Positions 9,201 to 16,606 of a stretch of DNA of 64,000 nucleotides are shown here, one piece after another (position 1 is the stretch's first letter; each line of letters starts with the position of its first letter). The position numbers and the translations under genes were made by a program. The stretch comes from Archangium primigenium (lineage in GTDB: Bacteria; Myxococcota; Myxococcia; Myxococcales; Myxococcaceae), in NCBI RefSeq assembly GCF_016904885.1, contig NZ_JADWYI010000001.1, positions 3,596,001 through 3,660,000 on the forward strand, read 5' to 3'. The notes below the pieces were generated by a model. That model saw only the letters and a list, made by a program, of their open reading frames with translations. It had not been told where the DNA came from and did no database searches.

Positions 9201-11092
9201 TTGTCCACCGTGCCATCCAGGTCGAGCACCGCGGCGCGCTTGAGGCTCACCGACAGGCCGGGGATGGTGGCGCGCAGCTTGTTGCCGTCCGCCAGCGTGA
9301 TGCGCAGCGTGGGGATGGTGATGGTGGTGGACGCGCCACCCAGGCCCACCGCGGGGCCCGCCACGTTGTCCGCGATGATGACGCCGATGGCGCCCGCGTT
9401 CTGCGCGTTCGTCACCTTGATCGTGAAGTCGCAGCTGCCACGGTCGATGAGGGCGATCTTCCCCGTCACCTCCGCGCCATTGACGAGCGGCGTGCAGCCG
9501 TCCGAGGCCGGCGCCGTGTCGTCCTGGGCGACGACCACGTCACCCGTGGTGTCGAACACCTGGGGGCCGAACGCGCCCGCCACGCCCACGGTGTAGTCCC
9601 CCGCGACGCTCGCCGGCGCGTGCGCCGTGAGCTTGGCGTTCTGGCGCCCGTCGAAGAGGTACATCTGCATGCGCGGCGACGCACCGTCGGCCGGCGTGGA
9701 CATGTTGGCGTTGTTGCGGCCGCTGTAGTCCTGCGCCTGGGCGGCGATGGGATCCTTCTCCCGACCGCCCCGGCCGAAGTTGCTGCTCTGCGCGTTGCCC
9801 GACGCCTCGTCGAAGCCCGAGTCGTAGAACCAGTCGTGCAGCCAGTTGTTGACGAAGAACAGCTGCGTGGTGGCCGCGGCGATCTGCGTCGCGTTGGCCG
9901 AGGGCTGGATCGTGGCGTCGAACGAGAAGTCGAACACGCCCGGCGCGGTGACACCGGGGCGCAGGTCGCCCGCGTTGAAGCCGTCCGGCTCGCTCAGGTC
10001 CGCGTAGGCGTCCACGTTGTTGCCCGTGGTCTCCACGGCGCCGGCCGGCAGCCAGGGATCATTGCGGCTGAAGGGGATGTTCTGCAGGGTGATGAGCGAG
10101 CGCGGCTCGAAGCCGGGCGCGGTGTAGGTGCCCGGAACGCCCGTGGGGTGGGGCGTGGAGCTGTTGCCCGAGGGACCGTCCTTGGGCGTGTAGGGCGGCG
10201 TGGTGTCCGCCCAGGCGCGGTAGGAGAAGTCCGCGTGCGCCGTGAGGTTGATGCGCGAGAGCAGCTGGCCGTCCACCGCGGACACCACGTAGGCGTAGTA
10301 GTCCGACTCCGTGGACTTCATGCTGCCGGTGTTCAGCTCCAGGTAGTAGGCCGGCACCAGCGCGTCGGGCATCGGGTAGAGCACGCGCCGGGCGCGCGCC
10401 GGGACGATCAGCCCCTCGGCCAGCGGCCGCGCGTAGGAGGCGAGCTGGTAGTGGGTGTAGAGACCGTCGTCCGCCTGGGCGCGGCCCATGGCGGTGAGCA
10501 GGCTCGCGTCCAGCGCCTGGCCCGTCAGATCCTCGTAGGCCCGGGCGATGGCCGAGGCCGCGTCCAGCGAGAAGCGGGTGCGCGCGGCGGAGGTGGTGCT
10601 CGACACGTGGGGGGACAGCGCGCCGGAGATGGCCACCAGCTCGTTGTGCGCGTTGAGCAGCAACTTGAGGGACTGGCGGAACACCTCCACGCCGTCCACG
10701 TCCTGCGCCAGGGTGACCACCGTGACGCCCTGGGTGTTGCGGCTCACGGACGTGACCTTCGCGCCCGTGTTCTGGAAGGACCGCAGGCCGTAGAGCGGCG
10801 CGTGCTCCTCGAGCTGCGCGAGCGCGGCCTTCTCGGGCGCCATGCGCGTGAACTGCGCGCGCTGGGGCGTGGCGTCACCCTTGTGGACCCAAACGAAGCT
10901 GGGCTGACCGCGGCGCTCGTCCATGTGCGCGACGCGCGGGTTCATCCCCGCCGCCGGCTGGAAGCCCGCGCCCGTGCGGAACATGGGCTTGACGTCCTGG
11001 ATCGCCTCGTAGTTCGGCAGGGGACGGGCAGCGGCGCCAGTGCCGGTCAGCACCAACGCCAGACTCGACAATTGTGTGAACAACCTTCTCAC
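6293..11092 (-). CDS. Secreted M36 (fungalysin-type) metalloprotease with PA domain, Ig/PKD-like repeats and MYXO-CTERM-like tail
   Basis: Large 1,599-residue extracellular zinc protease. Order: signal peptide (about 1-22), fungalysin/thermolysin-type propeptide (about 25-190), M36 catalytic region with NNWLHDWFYDSGFDE and the zinc motif HEWGH near residue 634. A PA domain (GKIALIDRGSCDFTIK) is inserted before the zinc site. Beta-rich regions follow, then four tandem Ig/PKD-like repeats of about 84 residues (about 1210-1553), each opening with an APxVxAGxxxxVDERT-type strand. The C-terminus has GGCSATG, a hydrophobic helix and RRRR, which matches the MYXO-CTERM sorting pattern. The start is GTG 11092 behind a purine-rich AGAGAGAGAG. 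Likely a predatory or nutritional exoprotease held at the surface before release. It ends at a strong hairpin. Confidence 0.93.
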   Translation of the reverse strand: MRRLFTQLSSLALVLTGTGAAARPLPNYEAIQDVKPMFRTGAGFQPAAGMNPRVAHMDERRGQPSFVWVHKGDATPQRAQFTRMAPEKAALAQLEEHAPLYGLRSFQNTGAKVTSVSRNTQGVTVVTLAQDVDGVEVFRQSLKLLLNAHNELVAISGALSPHVSSTTSAARTRFSLDAASAIARAYEDLTGQALDASLLTAMGRAQADDGLYTHYQLASYARPLAEGLIVPARARRVLYPMPDALVPAYYLELNTGSMKSTESDYYAYVVSAVDGQLLSRINLTAHADFSYRAWADTTPPYTPKDGPSGNSSTPHPTGVPGTYTAPGFEPRSLITLQNIPFSRNDPWLPAGAVETTGNNVDAYADLSEPDGFNAGDLRPGVTAPGVFDFSFDATIQPSANATQIAAATTQLFFVNNWLHDWFYDSGFDEASGNAQSSNFGRGGREKDPIAAQAQDYSGRNNANMSTPADGASPRMQMYLFDGRQNAKLTAHAPASVAGDYTVGVAGAFGPQVFDTTGDVVVAQDDTAPASDGCTPLVNGAEVTGKIALIDRGSCDFTIKVTNAQNAGAIGVIIADNVAGPAVGLGGASTTITIPTLRITLADGNKLRATIPGLSVSLKRAAVLDLDGTVDNAIVAHEWGHYISNRLVQNSAGLTNNQGRSMGEGWGDFHSLLMVVRAEDINVATNANWSGVYGMAEYATRGSSQDSTYFGIRRVGYSTDMTKNALTFRHIANGQALPTTAPIVVNSNANSQFHNSGEIWATMLWECYASLLRAHPFADAQARMKSYLVNGYKMTPAAPTYLEARDAVIASAYANDPADGERLWRAFAKRGAGVGAVAPDRLSTTHVGVVESYAVGADLAIVSISLADDVDATSCDHDGILDNGETGRLRIVVRNSGSQPATRASATVFSGSKGVTVGNGGTVAIPTIPVGGTAEAFIPVSLNGASTAQRLDFSVAARDEQQAIPGDRTASLATRGNYNESPASSAKETVDAQTPPWTFENDPTLSASNFRVVRPAADLNGYFFGPNEGAPTDLRLITPALNVGTAAFTVTFRHAYDFEQDTTVTPADYYDGAVIELTQDDGQTWVDIGTSLYKGALYNDDASYPSNRNPLKGRQAIVGQSAGFPALTTATLNLGTTYAGKTVRIRFRIGTDNGAAANGWLLDDLDFGGLTNKPFTTLVAQPASCVTSRPPVVSAGANKTVDERTAVTLTGSAYSPTNKPLTYAWTQKSGPSVTLSGANTLTASFTAPDVAADTDLVFELSASDGTASATSSVTVRVLNLNRAPSVNAGLDALVDERAAVTLMGSASDEDGDPLTYRWFQTAGTPVALRGATSLSASFTAPEVSSSETLTFTLWVSDGKTSATDSVNVVVQNVNRAPELLVLDVTADERTTIHLDAIGYDTDGDTLSYAWTQKSGPTVTLAGQNTAHASFEAGEVSADTEFTFEVSVNDGTASATTTVKVLVRNVNRAPTAVAGDGATVNSGATFQLNGGASSDPDGDALSYEWTQVGGPWATIEGANTATPSITAPTLTADAELRFSLVVKDGSLSSAASIVSVTVKGTPPTGGGSGGDKGGCSATGAGAPMSLLGLGLLGLLRRRRMN

Positions 11093-11143
11093 GTAGGGGG
11101 CTCTCTCTCTGGTGGCTTCGCGACGGCAAAGTTTCGCCAGAGT

Positions 11144-11241
11144 GAATTCTAGAACCCAAATGCCGGTCAGCCGACAGATGCCCCCGGTCCTTTTCGGCTG
11201 AATTCTTGACGGCCTTTTCGGTCCTCACCCGGAATTCTTGA
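11144..11241 (-). promoter_or_regulatory. Repeat-bearing upstream region of the M36 protease gene
   Basis: Three near-identical decamers lie 52-149 bp upstream of the protease start: GAATTCTAGA (11144-11153), GAATTCTTGA (11200-11209) and GAATTCTTGA (11232-11241). The last two are each preceded by CCTTTTCGG (11189-11197 and 11213-11221), so a two-part unit is directly repeated. The region is AT-richer than its surroundings. It looks like a regulator binding array for the protease promoter; the regulator is unknown. Confidence 0.4.
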
Positions 11242-11285
11242 GATGTATTTCCCGACTCACTGGTTGTCCGGGATTCGGGTCGTGA

Positions 11286-11315
11286 GCGGCGCATCCGTTC
11301 TAGCGGACGCGCCGC
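11286..11315 (-). terminator. Hairpin terminator at the end of the polyphosphate operon
   Basis: 12-bp arms (11286-11297 and 11304-11315) with one mismatch around a 6-nt loop, 46 bp past the stop of the last operon gene (11362). A GGCGCCGGCGCC palindrome also abuts that stop (11350-11361). Confidence 0.6.
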
Positions 11316-11361
11316 CCGCGCCGAAGGGGCTCCGGAGTGGCGTCGGAAAGGCGCCGGCGCC

Positions 11362-12123
11362 CTACGGCTTCTTCACGTCATGGGCGACGAGCTCCTCGAG
11401 CCGCTCGCCTTCCTCGCGCACCTTGCCGATGCCGGGCACCAGCCAGTAGACGCGGTCGTCGTCGGGCTTGAGCTTGTCGCCGCGCTTGCGCTCCACGCGC
11501 ACGGCGTTGGTGAAGGTGCCGGCGGGCGTGGTGATGGTCTGGTTCACCGCCGTCACGCTCCACACGTAGCTCTTCTCCTTGTCCTCGCTCGTCTTGTCCA
11601 CGGTGGTGTACGTGAGCTCGCGGATGTTGGAGGTGTAGCTCCAGCCCTGGGTCTGCTCGCGGGCGAGGGACTTGATGGTCGCCGGGTTCCAGGTCTTCAC
11701 CTGCTCGAGCTTGCCCTGCTTGCGATCCTCCTCGCGCAGGCGCAGCACGGTGCCGTTGCGCTCCACCTGCCAGGACATCTCCTCCTTGTTGGGCTGGGTG
11801 CTGAGCACGGCGGTGCCCGTCATGGTCGTGTCCGGGATGCCCTGCTCGCCGAGGATCTCCACCCGCTTCTCGAAGACGCCCTTGGAGGGGTCGGTGATGC
11901 GGTAGGTCCACGTGGAGCCCTTCGTGAGGGGCCACAGCGTGGTGAAGGCCTCGGGGGTGGAGGGCTTGCCCGAGTCCCCCTCCGAGGGAATGTCCGGCAG
12001 GGTGACGCTCCCGTCCGGATTGGTGACGGAGGTTTCCCCCCCCGCGCCAGGAAGACTGCCGCCGATACCGCACCCCACCAGACACCCCGCCGCCACCAGC
12101 GCGGTCCAGCTCCAGCGTTTCAT
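11362..12123 (-). CDS. Lipoprotein, last gene of the polyphosphate operon
   Basis: 253-residue predicted lipoprotein with signal ending LVGC. Start ATG 12123 overlaps the stop of the DUF4956-like gene by 4 bp (ATGA), so it is translationally coupled. After a Gly/Ser/Pro-rich linker the mature domain begins FTTLWPLTKGSTWTYRI. Beta-strand segments follow, ending near YWLVPGIGKVREEG, a pattern seen in periplasmic or surface lipoproteins of unknown function that report a measured quantity-like beta sandwich. No catalytic residues are recognised. Its position at the end of the VTC operon suggests an envelope role in phosphate or polyphosphate handling, which is inference. Confidence 0.8.
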   Translation of the reverse strand: MKRWSWTALVAAGCLVGCGIGGSLPGAGGETSVTNPDGSVTLPDIPSEGDSGKPSTPEAFTTLWPLTKGSTWTYRITDPSKGVFEKRVEILGEQGIPDTTMTGTAVLSTQPNKEEMSWQVERNGTVLRLREEDRKQGKLEQVKTWNPATIKSLAREQTQGWSYTSNIRELTYTTVDKTSEDKEKSYVWSVTAVNQTITTPAGTFTNAVRVERKRGDKLKPDDDRVYWLVPGIGKVREEGERLEELVAHDVKKP

Positions 12124-12839
12124 CCGCGTTCCTCCTTGCCGCCCTTGCGGGCGGGCATCTCCATCCACCGCAAGCCGCGCACGGGTCCGCCCGAGGCGCC
12201 AGCCAGCGCCGACGCGAGCACACCCGGCTCCTTCTCCTCCACTTCCAGCTCCACGCGCCGCCCGTCGAAGTCCATGGCGCACGCGCGCACCATCACGTTG
12301 CGCTCGCCCAGCGTCTTGCGCAGCCACTCCTCGGCGCCCACCAGGTCATCGGCCTGCGCCGACACGAGCATGCGCGGCCGCGGCTCGCTCGCCGAGGCCT
12401 CCTTGTCCTTCTTCTCGAACAGCTCGAGCACCCACAGCAGCAGGCCGACGAAGAGGGTGCCCACGCCCGCCAGGCCCAGGCTGCCGTGGCCGCACGCCAT
12501 GCCCAGGCCGATGACGAGGAAGAGGATGGCGGCGTCGCGCGGATCCTTGAGTCCCGAGCGGAAGCGCACGAAGCCGCCCAGGCCCACGAGGCCAAAGGCC
12601 TTGGCCATGCTGTTGCCGATGACCGCGGTGATGACGGCCGCCGCGGTGCACAGGAGGATCTGCGCCTGCACCATGTCCGCCTTGGGCAGGGGGCGTCCGG
12701 AGAGCAGTCTCCACGGACGCAGCGACAGCACCGTGCCCAGCAGCACCGCGGCCACCAGCCGCGGCACCATCATGCCGGCGTCTCGCAGCGAGACGCCGGA
12801 GGCCATGTCCTGACCGATATCCGTGAAGAAAGACTCCAT
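12120..12839 (-). CDS. DUF4956-like integral membrane protein
   Basis: 239 residues with about four hydrophobic segments in residues 25-145, then a soluble C-terminal domain rich in charged residues. The membrane part carries the pattern of DUF4956 proteins: NSMAKAFGLVGLGGFVRFRS, then LKDPRDAAILFLVIGLGMA. Proteins of this family are commonly encoded beside VTC-domain polyphosphate polymerases, which is the case here. Start ATG 12839 lies 20 bp after the upstream kinase-like gene, with GAGG about 10 bp ahead. It might form the membrane partner of the polymerase; this is inferred from gene order only. Confidence 0.75.
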   Translation of the reverse strand: MESFFTDIGQDMASGVSLRDAGMMVPRLVAAVLLGTVLSLRPWRLLSGRPLPKADMVQAQILLCTAAAVITAVIGNSMAKAFGLVGLGGFVRFRSGLKDPRDAAILFLVIGLGMACGHGSLGLAGVGTLFVGLLLWVLELFEKKDKEASASEPRPRMLVSAQADDLVGAEEWLRKTLGERNVMVRACAMDFDGRRVELEVEEKEPGVLASALAGASGGPVRGLRWMEMPARKGGKEERG

Positions 12840-12859
12840 TGTGGACGACCTCGTATGTG

Positions 12860-14560
12860 TCAGAGCGGGGGCCGGGCGACGTCGCCGTCGAGGGCTCTCG
12901 GCGCCGGGCGTTCACGCGGCAGTGTAGCAGTGTGCGCCGCGGCGACGAGGTGATAGGCCTTGTGGAGCACCGGCAGACGGCTGCCTGTCCGCTCCAGGGC
13001 ACCCAGGACGAGCGTTTCCACACGCTCGGTGAGGGGCAGCCCGCGCAGCGACGACACCACCGTGGACGGCCAGCGGTCCACGAAGCTCTCGCGCAGCCGC
13101 CAGGCGCGCGCGTCGTCCATGCCGTCCACCGAGTCCAGGGCCTCCTTGGTGAGCGGGGCGCCACGCTCGCGCAGCACCCAGGCCTCCTCCGTGTCCAGCC
13201 CGGTGATGGAGCGCAGCACCACCTTGCGCGCCTTGTTCTCCAGCGCGAAGCGCAGCTCGCGGGCGAACGGGGTGTCCAGGCCATCCGTGCTGCGCAGCAC
13301 CGCCAGCCGCGCCCGGCCCAAGAGCTCCTGGCGCAGCGCGTCCGCGCGCTCCGAGCCCAGGCCCGCGAGGCTGCGCGCCACGTCCGAGAACAGGCCCCGC
13401 TTGAGGCCGAGCTCCCGCACGCCCCAGGCCGTCTCGTCCTCCAGGCCCGCGAGGCCACACAGCACGTGGGTCAGGTGCCCCTCGCGCAGGCCCCACTCGC
13501 GCAGGGACCAGGCCTGGGCCGAGTCGTTGCGCTTGAGGCCCGCGAGCACCTCCGCGGGCGCCTCGGTGCTCAGCCGATCGCGCAGGGCCATGGCCTGGGG
13601 CGCGGGCGAGGCGCCCAGGCTCTGGGCCACGTCCCGGGGCACCACCTCCGTGAGCATCTCGCGCAGGGCCCAGGCCGGCTCGTCCTCCAGGCCAACGAGG
13701 CCGCGCACCGTGAGGCCCGGGAAGCGCTCCACACAGGCCAGCCGCCGCTGGTGCGCGGAGAGACCGGGCACGCCGCCGAGCAGCCACGTGGCGAGCTGGG
13801 GCTCGCGCGTCTCCACCTCGTCCAGCGCCCGGAGGAAGTGCTCCTCCACGGCGTCCAGGCTCTCCGGCACGTTCGTCGCGCGGCGGGGCGCCTGGAGGAG
13901 GGGCACGGCCTCGCGGCCCTGGAGCCGGGCCACCACCGCGTCCACCAGCCGCTGCTCCAGCACGTGCAGGGGCACGTCGTTGTTCTCCAGGATGATCCAG
14001 CGCGAGGGGTCGCGCTGGGCCATGGCGCGGAAGGTCTCGCGCATGCGCACGGCGAGCCCCGCGCCCGCCAGGCCCTTGCGGCTGTCGGAGTCCGCGGCGC
14101 GTCCGGACTGGCTCTTGCCCAGGCGCTTGCGCAGCCGGGCGAGCTCCGGCTCCACGTCCACGAGGATGACCAGGTCCGGCCACACGCCCTGGGAGGCCAG
14201 CTCACACGGCGCCTCGAGGGCGTCGGGTGGCAGGCCGCGCCCGCCCCCGGTCAGGGCGAGCTGGGAGTAGAGGTAGCGGTCGCTGATGCACACCTCGCCG
14301 CGCGCGAGCGACGGGGCGATGATCTCCTCGAGCTGCTGCGCGTCGCGCGCCAGGTTGAGGAAGAACTCGGTGCGCGCGCCCATCTCCAAGAGGGTGGAGT
14401 CGCGCGTGAGATCGCGGATGCGCCGGGCGATGGGCGAGGCCAGCTCGCCGCCCTCGCGCGCATGGGCGACCTTGTAGCCCAGCCGGCCGAGCCGCGCCGC
14501 GAGGAGGTTGGACAAGGTCGTCTTTCCGCTGCCGTCAATGCCTTCGAAGTCGATGAACAC
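12860..14560 (-). CDS. Thymidylate-kinase-like protein fused to a C-terminal helical repeat domain
   Basis: 566 residues. The N-terminal about 215 residues form a dTMP-kinase-like P-loop fold: FEGIDGSGKTTL (P-loop), AREGG in place of the usual REPGG, DRYLYSQLAL (DRY/S motif) and a LID-like Arg-rich stretch. The remaining 350 residues are not found in ordinary thymidylate kinases (about 210 residues). They include eight tandem units of about 28 residues (about 284-508) with consensus GLxxxxAWxLRExxxxxxxxxVxxSLx, probably paired helices. GTG 14560 is chosen: it lies 5 bp after the VTC gene stop, behind GGAGGGATAGG. The substrate may not be dTMP. In this operon a nucleotide or phosphate-linked role for polyphosphate metabolism is possible. 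Confidence 0.85.
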   Translation of the reverse strand: MFIDFEGIDGSGKTTLSNLLAARLGRLGYKVAHAREGGELASPIARRIRDLTRDSTLLEMGARTEFFLNLARDAQQLEEIIAPSLARGEVCISDRYLYSQLALTGGGRGLPPDALEAPCELASQGVWPDLVILVDVEPELARLRKRLGKSQSGRAADSDSRKGLAGAGLAVRMRETFRAMAQRDPSRWIILENNDVPLHVLEQRLVDAVVARLQGREAVPLLQAPRRATNVPESLDAVEEHFLRALDEVETREPQLATWLLGGVPGLSAHQRRLACVERFPGLTVRGLVGLEDEPAWALREMLTEVVPRDVAQSLGASPAPQAMALRDRLSTEAPAEVLAGLKRNDSAQAWSLREWGLREGHLTHVLCGLAGLEDETAWGVRELGLKRGLFSDVARSLAGLGSERADALRQELLGRARLAVLRSTDGLDTPFARELRFALENKARKVVLRSITGLDTEEAWVLRERGAPLTKEALDSVDGMDDARAWRLRESFVDRWPSTVVSSLRGLPLTERVETLVLGALERTGSRLPVLHKAYHLVAAAHTATLPRERPAPRALDGDVARPPL

Positions 14561-14565
14561 GGTGC

Positions 14566-15279
14566 CTATCCCTCCGCGAGCCGATCCGCGACGAAGTCGT
14601 GAATCCTCGCCATCCCCTCGGCGAACTTGCTGTACGCCGGTTTGCGCCCCGGGTTGAGTGCCGCGAGCCACTCGGGCAGCTCCTCCCCCAGGTGCTTCAC
14701 TTCCACCACCACCCGCTCGTCCCGCACGAGCGGCGCGCCCAACCGCTCCGCGCTCAAGGTCGTCTGCCCGAGCGCCAGCGCGCTCGTCACCCGGTGGAAG
14801 CCGACCTCGCGGTCCACCGTCACGCGCCAGGACTGGGAGCACTGGTACACGTGCCGCTGATAGGTCACCGCCAGCACCGGCATGAGGCTGCCCCCGGCGA
14901 TGAGCGGCAGCAGGCGCGCGCCGCCGCGCAGCACCTGGCCCAGCTCCGCGCGCGGCACCCACACCCGGCGCTTCTGGGTGACGCCGTTGCGCTCGCGCTT
15001 GACCTCCAGCACCACGCGCTCCTGGCCCGAGGCCCCCACGTCCGGCGCGTACTCCTTGGTGCGCACCTTGAGGCAGTCCATGGGCGTGCGCAGCGAGCGC
15101 AGCGTGAGCGGATAGCCCGGCTTGTCGAAGTACACCGAGGTGATGCGCGTGGGCGCGGGAGGCGGGGTGTCGATGGAGCCCGACAGCCGCGTGCACAGCG
15201 CGAGCGCCGCGTCCTGGCCGAGGATGAGCTTGAACTCCCGGCGCAACTTGGTGACGTCCCCTTCCGCGAACTGGATCAT
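14566..15279 (-). CDS. VTC-domain polyphosphate polymerase
   Basis: 237-residue single-domain member of the VTC family (CYTH/triphosphate-tunnel fold). The yeast homologue Vtc4 makes polyphosphate from ATP. The tunnel motifs are all present: RREFKLIL near the start, TSVYFDKPGYPLTLRS, KVRTKEYAP, VVLEVKRERNGVTQKRR, LAVTYQRHVYQ, WRVTVDREV, VVVEVKHLGEELPEWLAAL and YSKFAEGM. The start ATG 15279 has an AGGAGG box 8 bp upstream, and the gene lies 20 bp after the porin gene. No SPX or membrane domain is attached, so the neighbouring DUF4956-like protein may supply membrane contact. Confidence in the family is high; polyphosphate synthesis itself is inferred. Confidence 0.9.
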   Translation of the reverse strand: MIQFAEGDVTKLRREFKLILGQDAALALCTRLSGSIDTPPPAPTRITSVYFDKPGYPLTLRSLRTPMDCLKVRTKEYAPDVGASGQERVVLEVKRERNGVTQKRRVWVPRAELGQVLRGGARLLPLIAGGSLMPVLAVTYQRHVYQCSQSWRVTVDREVGFHRVTSALALGQTTLSAERLGAPLVRDERVVVEVKHLGEELPEWLAALNPGRKPAYSKFAEGMARIHDFVADRLAEG

Positions 15280-15299
15280 GTGTCTTTCCTCCTTGTCCG

Positions 15300-16400
15300 C
15301 TAGAAGCGGGTGGCCAGCTGCATTGAGAATTCGAGTCCCGCGAGCTCATCTCCGGGCCTCAGCGCGTGCTCGGCCTGGAACTGGGCCTTGAAGTGCTGCG
15401 AGTAGAGGATGTTGACGCCCCCCACCAGTGCATAGCCCCGGGCCCGCAGGGGCCCGGTGAGCTGAAGCAGCTCGGCGCCCGCCAGCGGCTGCAGCGCCCA
15501 GCCCTCCAGGCCCACCGGCAGCACATAACTGGCCAGTGCCATGCCCCCCCGGAAGGGGCCGGGCGCGATGCGGCCGTTGACGAGCTCGCCCGACAGCTCC
15601 AGGCCGCCCAGGCGCCACGCCGCGTTGGCGGCCAGCGCGTGGTGGCGCGTGCCGGAGAAGACCTCGGTGAGGTAGCTGCTCGCGCCCAGGGTGAGGCGCT
15701 TGAAGGGGCGCACCGTCACGCGCAGCGACGCGTCCTCGCCCAGGCGCGTGCCGCTCGCGTCCTTGGCGCCCTCGAAGACGCCGCCCGACACGCGCAGCCG
15801 CCAGGCCTGCTTGACGTTCACCTCGCCCATGAGCCCCAGGCGCCGGCCGCCCAGCTTGTGCGTGTCCTCCAGGTAGTCGGCCAGCAGGCCGCGCCGCACC
15901 ACGGGCAGGGCCCAGGAGGAGTCCAGCTCGCGCTGGAGGAAGGGCGCCTTGAACTGGCCGCCATAGAGCCGCAGCTGCTTGGAGTCGGAGGCGATGCGCA
16001 GGAAGGCGTCCTTGAGCATCGACTTGCTGGACAGGTCCGCCGTCACCTCGGCGTCCACGTGCGACAGCGACGCGGCGAGGCCCACGCGCGCGGAGGGGAT
16101 GGAGAGCGAGCGCGCGAAGTCGTCGCGCTCGTCGGCCCGCATGCGCGCGTAGACGCGGCCGAAGGGGCGCACCTGGAAGCCCTTCTTGTCCGGCAGCACA
16201 CCCTCACCGCCCTCGGACACGGGCTGACGGGCGGGGCCTCCCGCCTGGGGCGGCTCCAGACCACTGCCGGTGAGGGGCTTCTCCTGCCGGGGGGCTTCCA
16301 GGGGCGGGGGCAGCTCATCCGCCCCTGCCGGGAGACTCCCCCACAGCAGTGAGGCGACGAGGCCCCCCCTCCCGATCGAACTCCAATGCCCCGCGCTCAT
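15300..16400 (-). CDS. Phosphate-selective porin-like outer membrane protein (OprO/OprP type)
   Basis: 366 residues: signal peptide (about 1-26), a proline-rich spacer, then about 300 residues of amphipathic beta strands ending in aromatic Phe (MQLATRF), the usual sorting signal of outer-membrane barrels. The features GFQVRPFGRVYARMRAD, LRLYGGQFKAPF and SWALPVVRRGLLADYLED resemble porins O/P. First gene of the five-gene operon with the VTC polymerase, so phosphate or polyphosphate passage fits. The ATG at 16400 is chosen for its signal peptide and GGGAGG box 5 bp upstream; the frame is open further upstream without a signal. Confidence 0.8.
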   Translation of the reverse strand: MSAGHWSSIGRGGLVASLLWGSLPAGADELPPPLEAPRQEKPLTGSGLEPPQAGGPARQPVSEGGEGVLPDKKGFQVRPFGRVYARMRADERDDFARSLSIPSARVGLAASLSHVDAEVTADLSSKSMLKDAFLRIASDSKQLRLYGGQFKAPFLQRELDSSWALPVVRRGLLADYLEDTHKLGGRRLGLMGEVNVKQAWRLRVSGGVFEGAKDASGTRLGEDASLRVTVRPFKRLTLGASSYLTEVFSGTRHHALAANAAWRLGGLELSGELVNGRIAPGPFRGGMALASYVLPVGLEGWALQPLAGAELLQLTGPLRARGYALVGGVNILYSQHFKAQFQAEHALRPGDELAGLEFSMQLATRF

Positions 16401-16426
16401 GTCCGCCTCCCACCCGCCGTGGGAGG
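16401..16426 (-). promoter_or_regulatory. Hairpin that encloses the ribosome binding site of the porin gene
   Basis: In the leader RNA a 7-bp stem (CCTCCCA with TGGGAGG; arms 16406-16412 and 16420-16426, 7-nt loop) pairs the GGGAGG ribosome binding site, 5 nt before the porin ATG. The base-pairing is directly visible. A role in translational control is inference. Confidence 0.4.
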
Positions 16427-16576
16427 TGTGCCGTGCAACGAGAGTGCCTACCGCCACCCACCGTCCGCGGGGCGACAGAGAAGGGGGTTTTCTGTTGGGC
16501 AGTGGTCGGCGCAAGGCCCTCGGAGGGCCCCGGGCGCCATCGCCTCCCGCGTCACGGGGGCGGCGCGGCTGTGAAA

Positions 16577-16606
16577 ATTACGGGCGGCGTGGGCGAAGAT
16601 TACGGG
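16577..16606 (-). repeat. Two direct repeats upstream of the porin/polyphosphate operon
   Basis: ATTACGGG occurs at 16577-16584 and 16599-16606, 22 bp apart (two helical turns). The second copy overlaps the stop of the upstream gene. About 180 bp upstream of the porin start. The spacing would suit a dimeric response regulator; no match to a known Pho box is seen. The rest of 16427-16576 holds nothing recognised. Confidence 0.25.

Noticed and set aside
5609-11152. A 1,847-codon open frame on the + strand opposite the M36 protease
   Set aside because: Its product is nearly all Arg, Gly, Ala, Val and His, with no domain, and it mirrors the third-position bias of the real gene below it. A GC-driven shadow.
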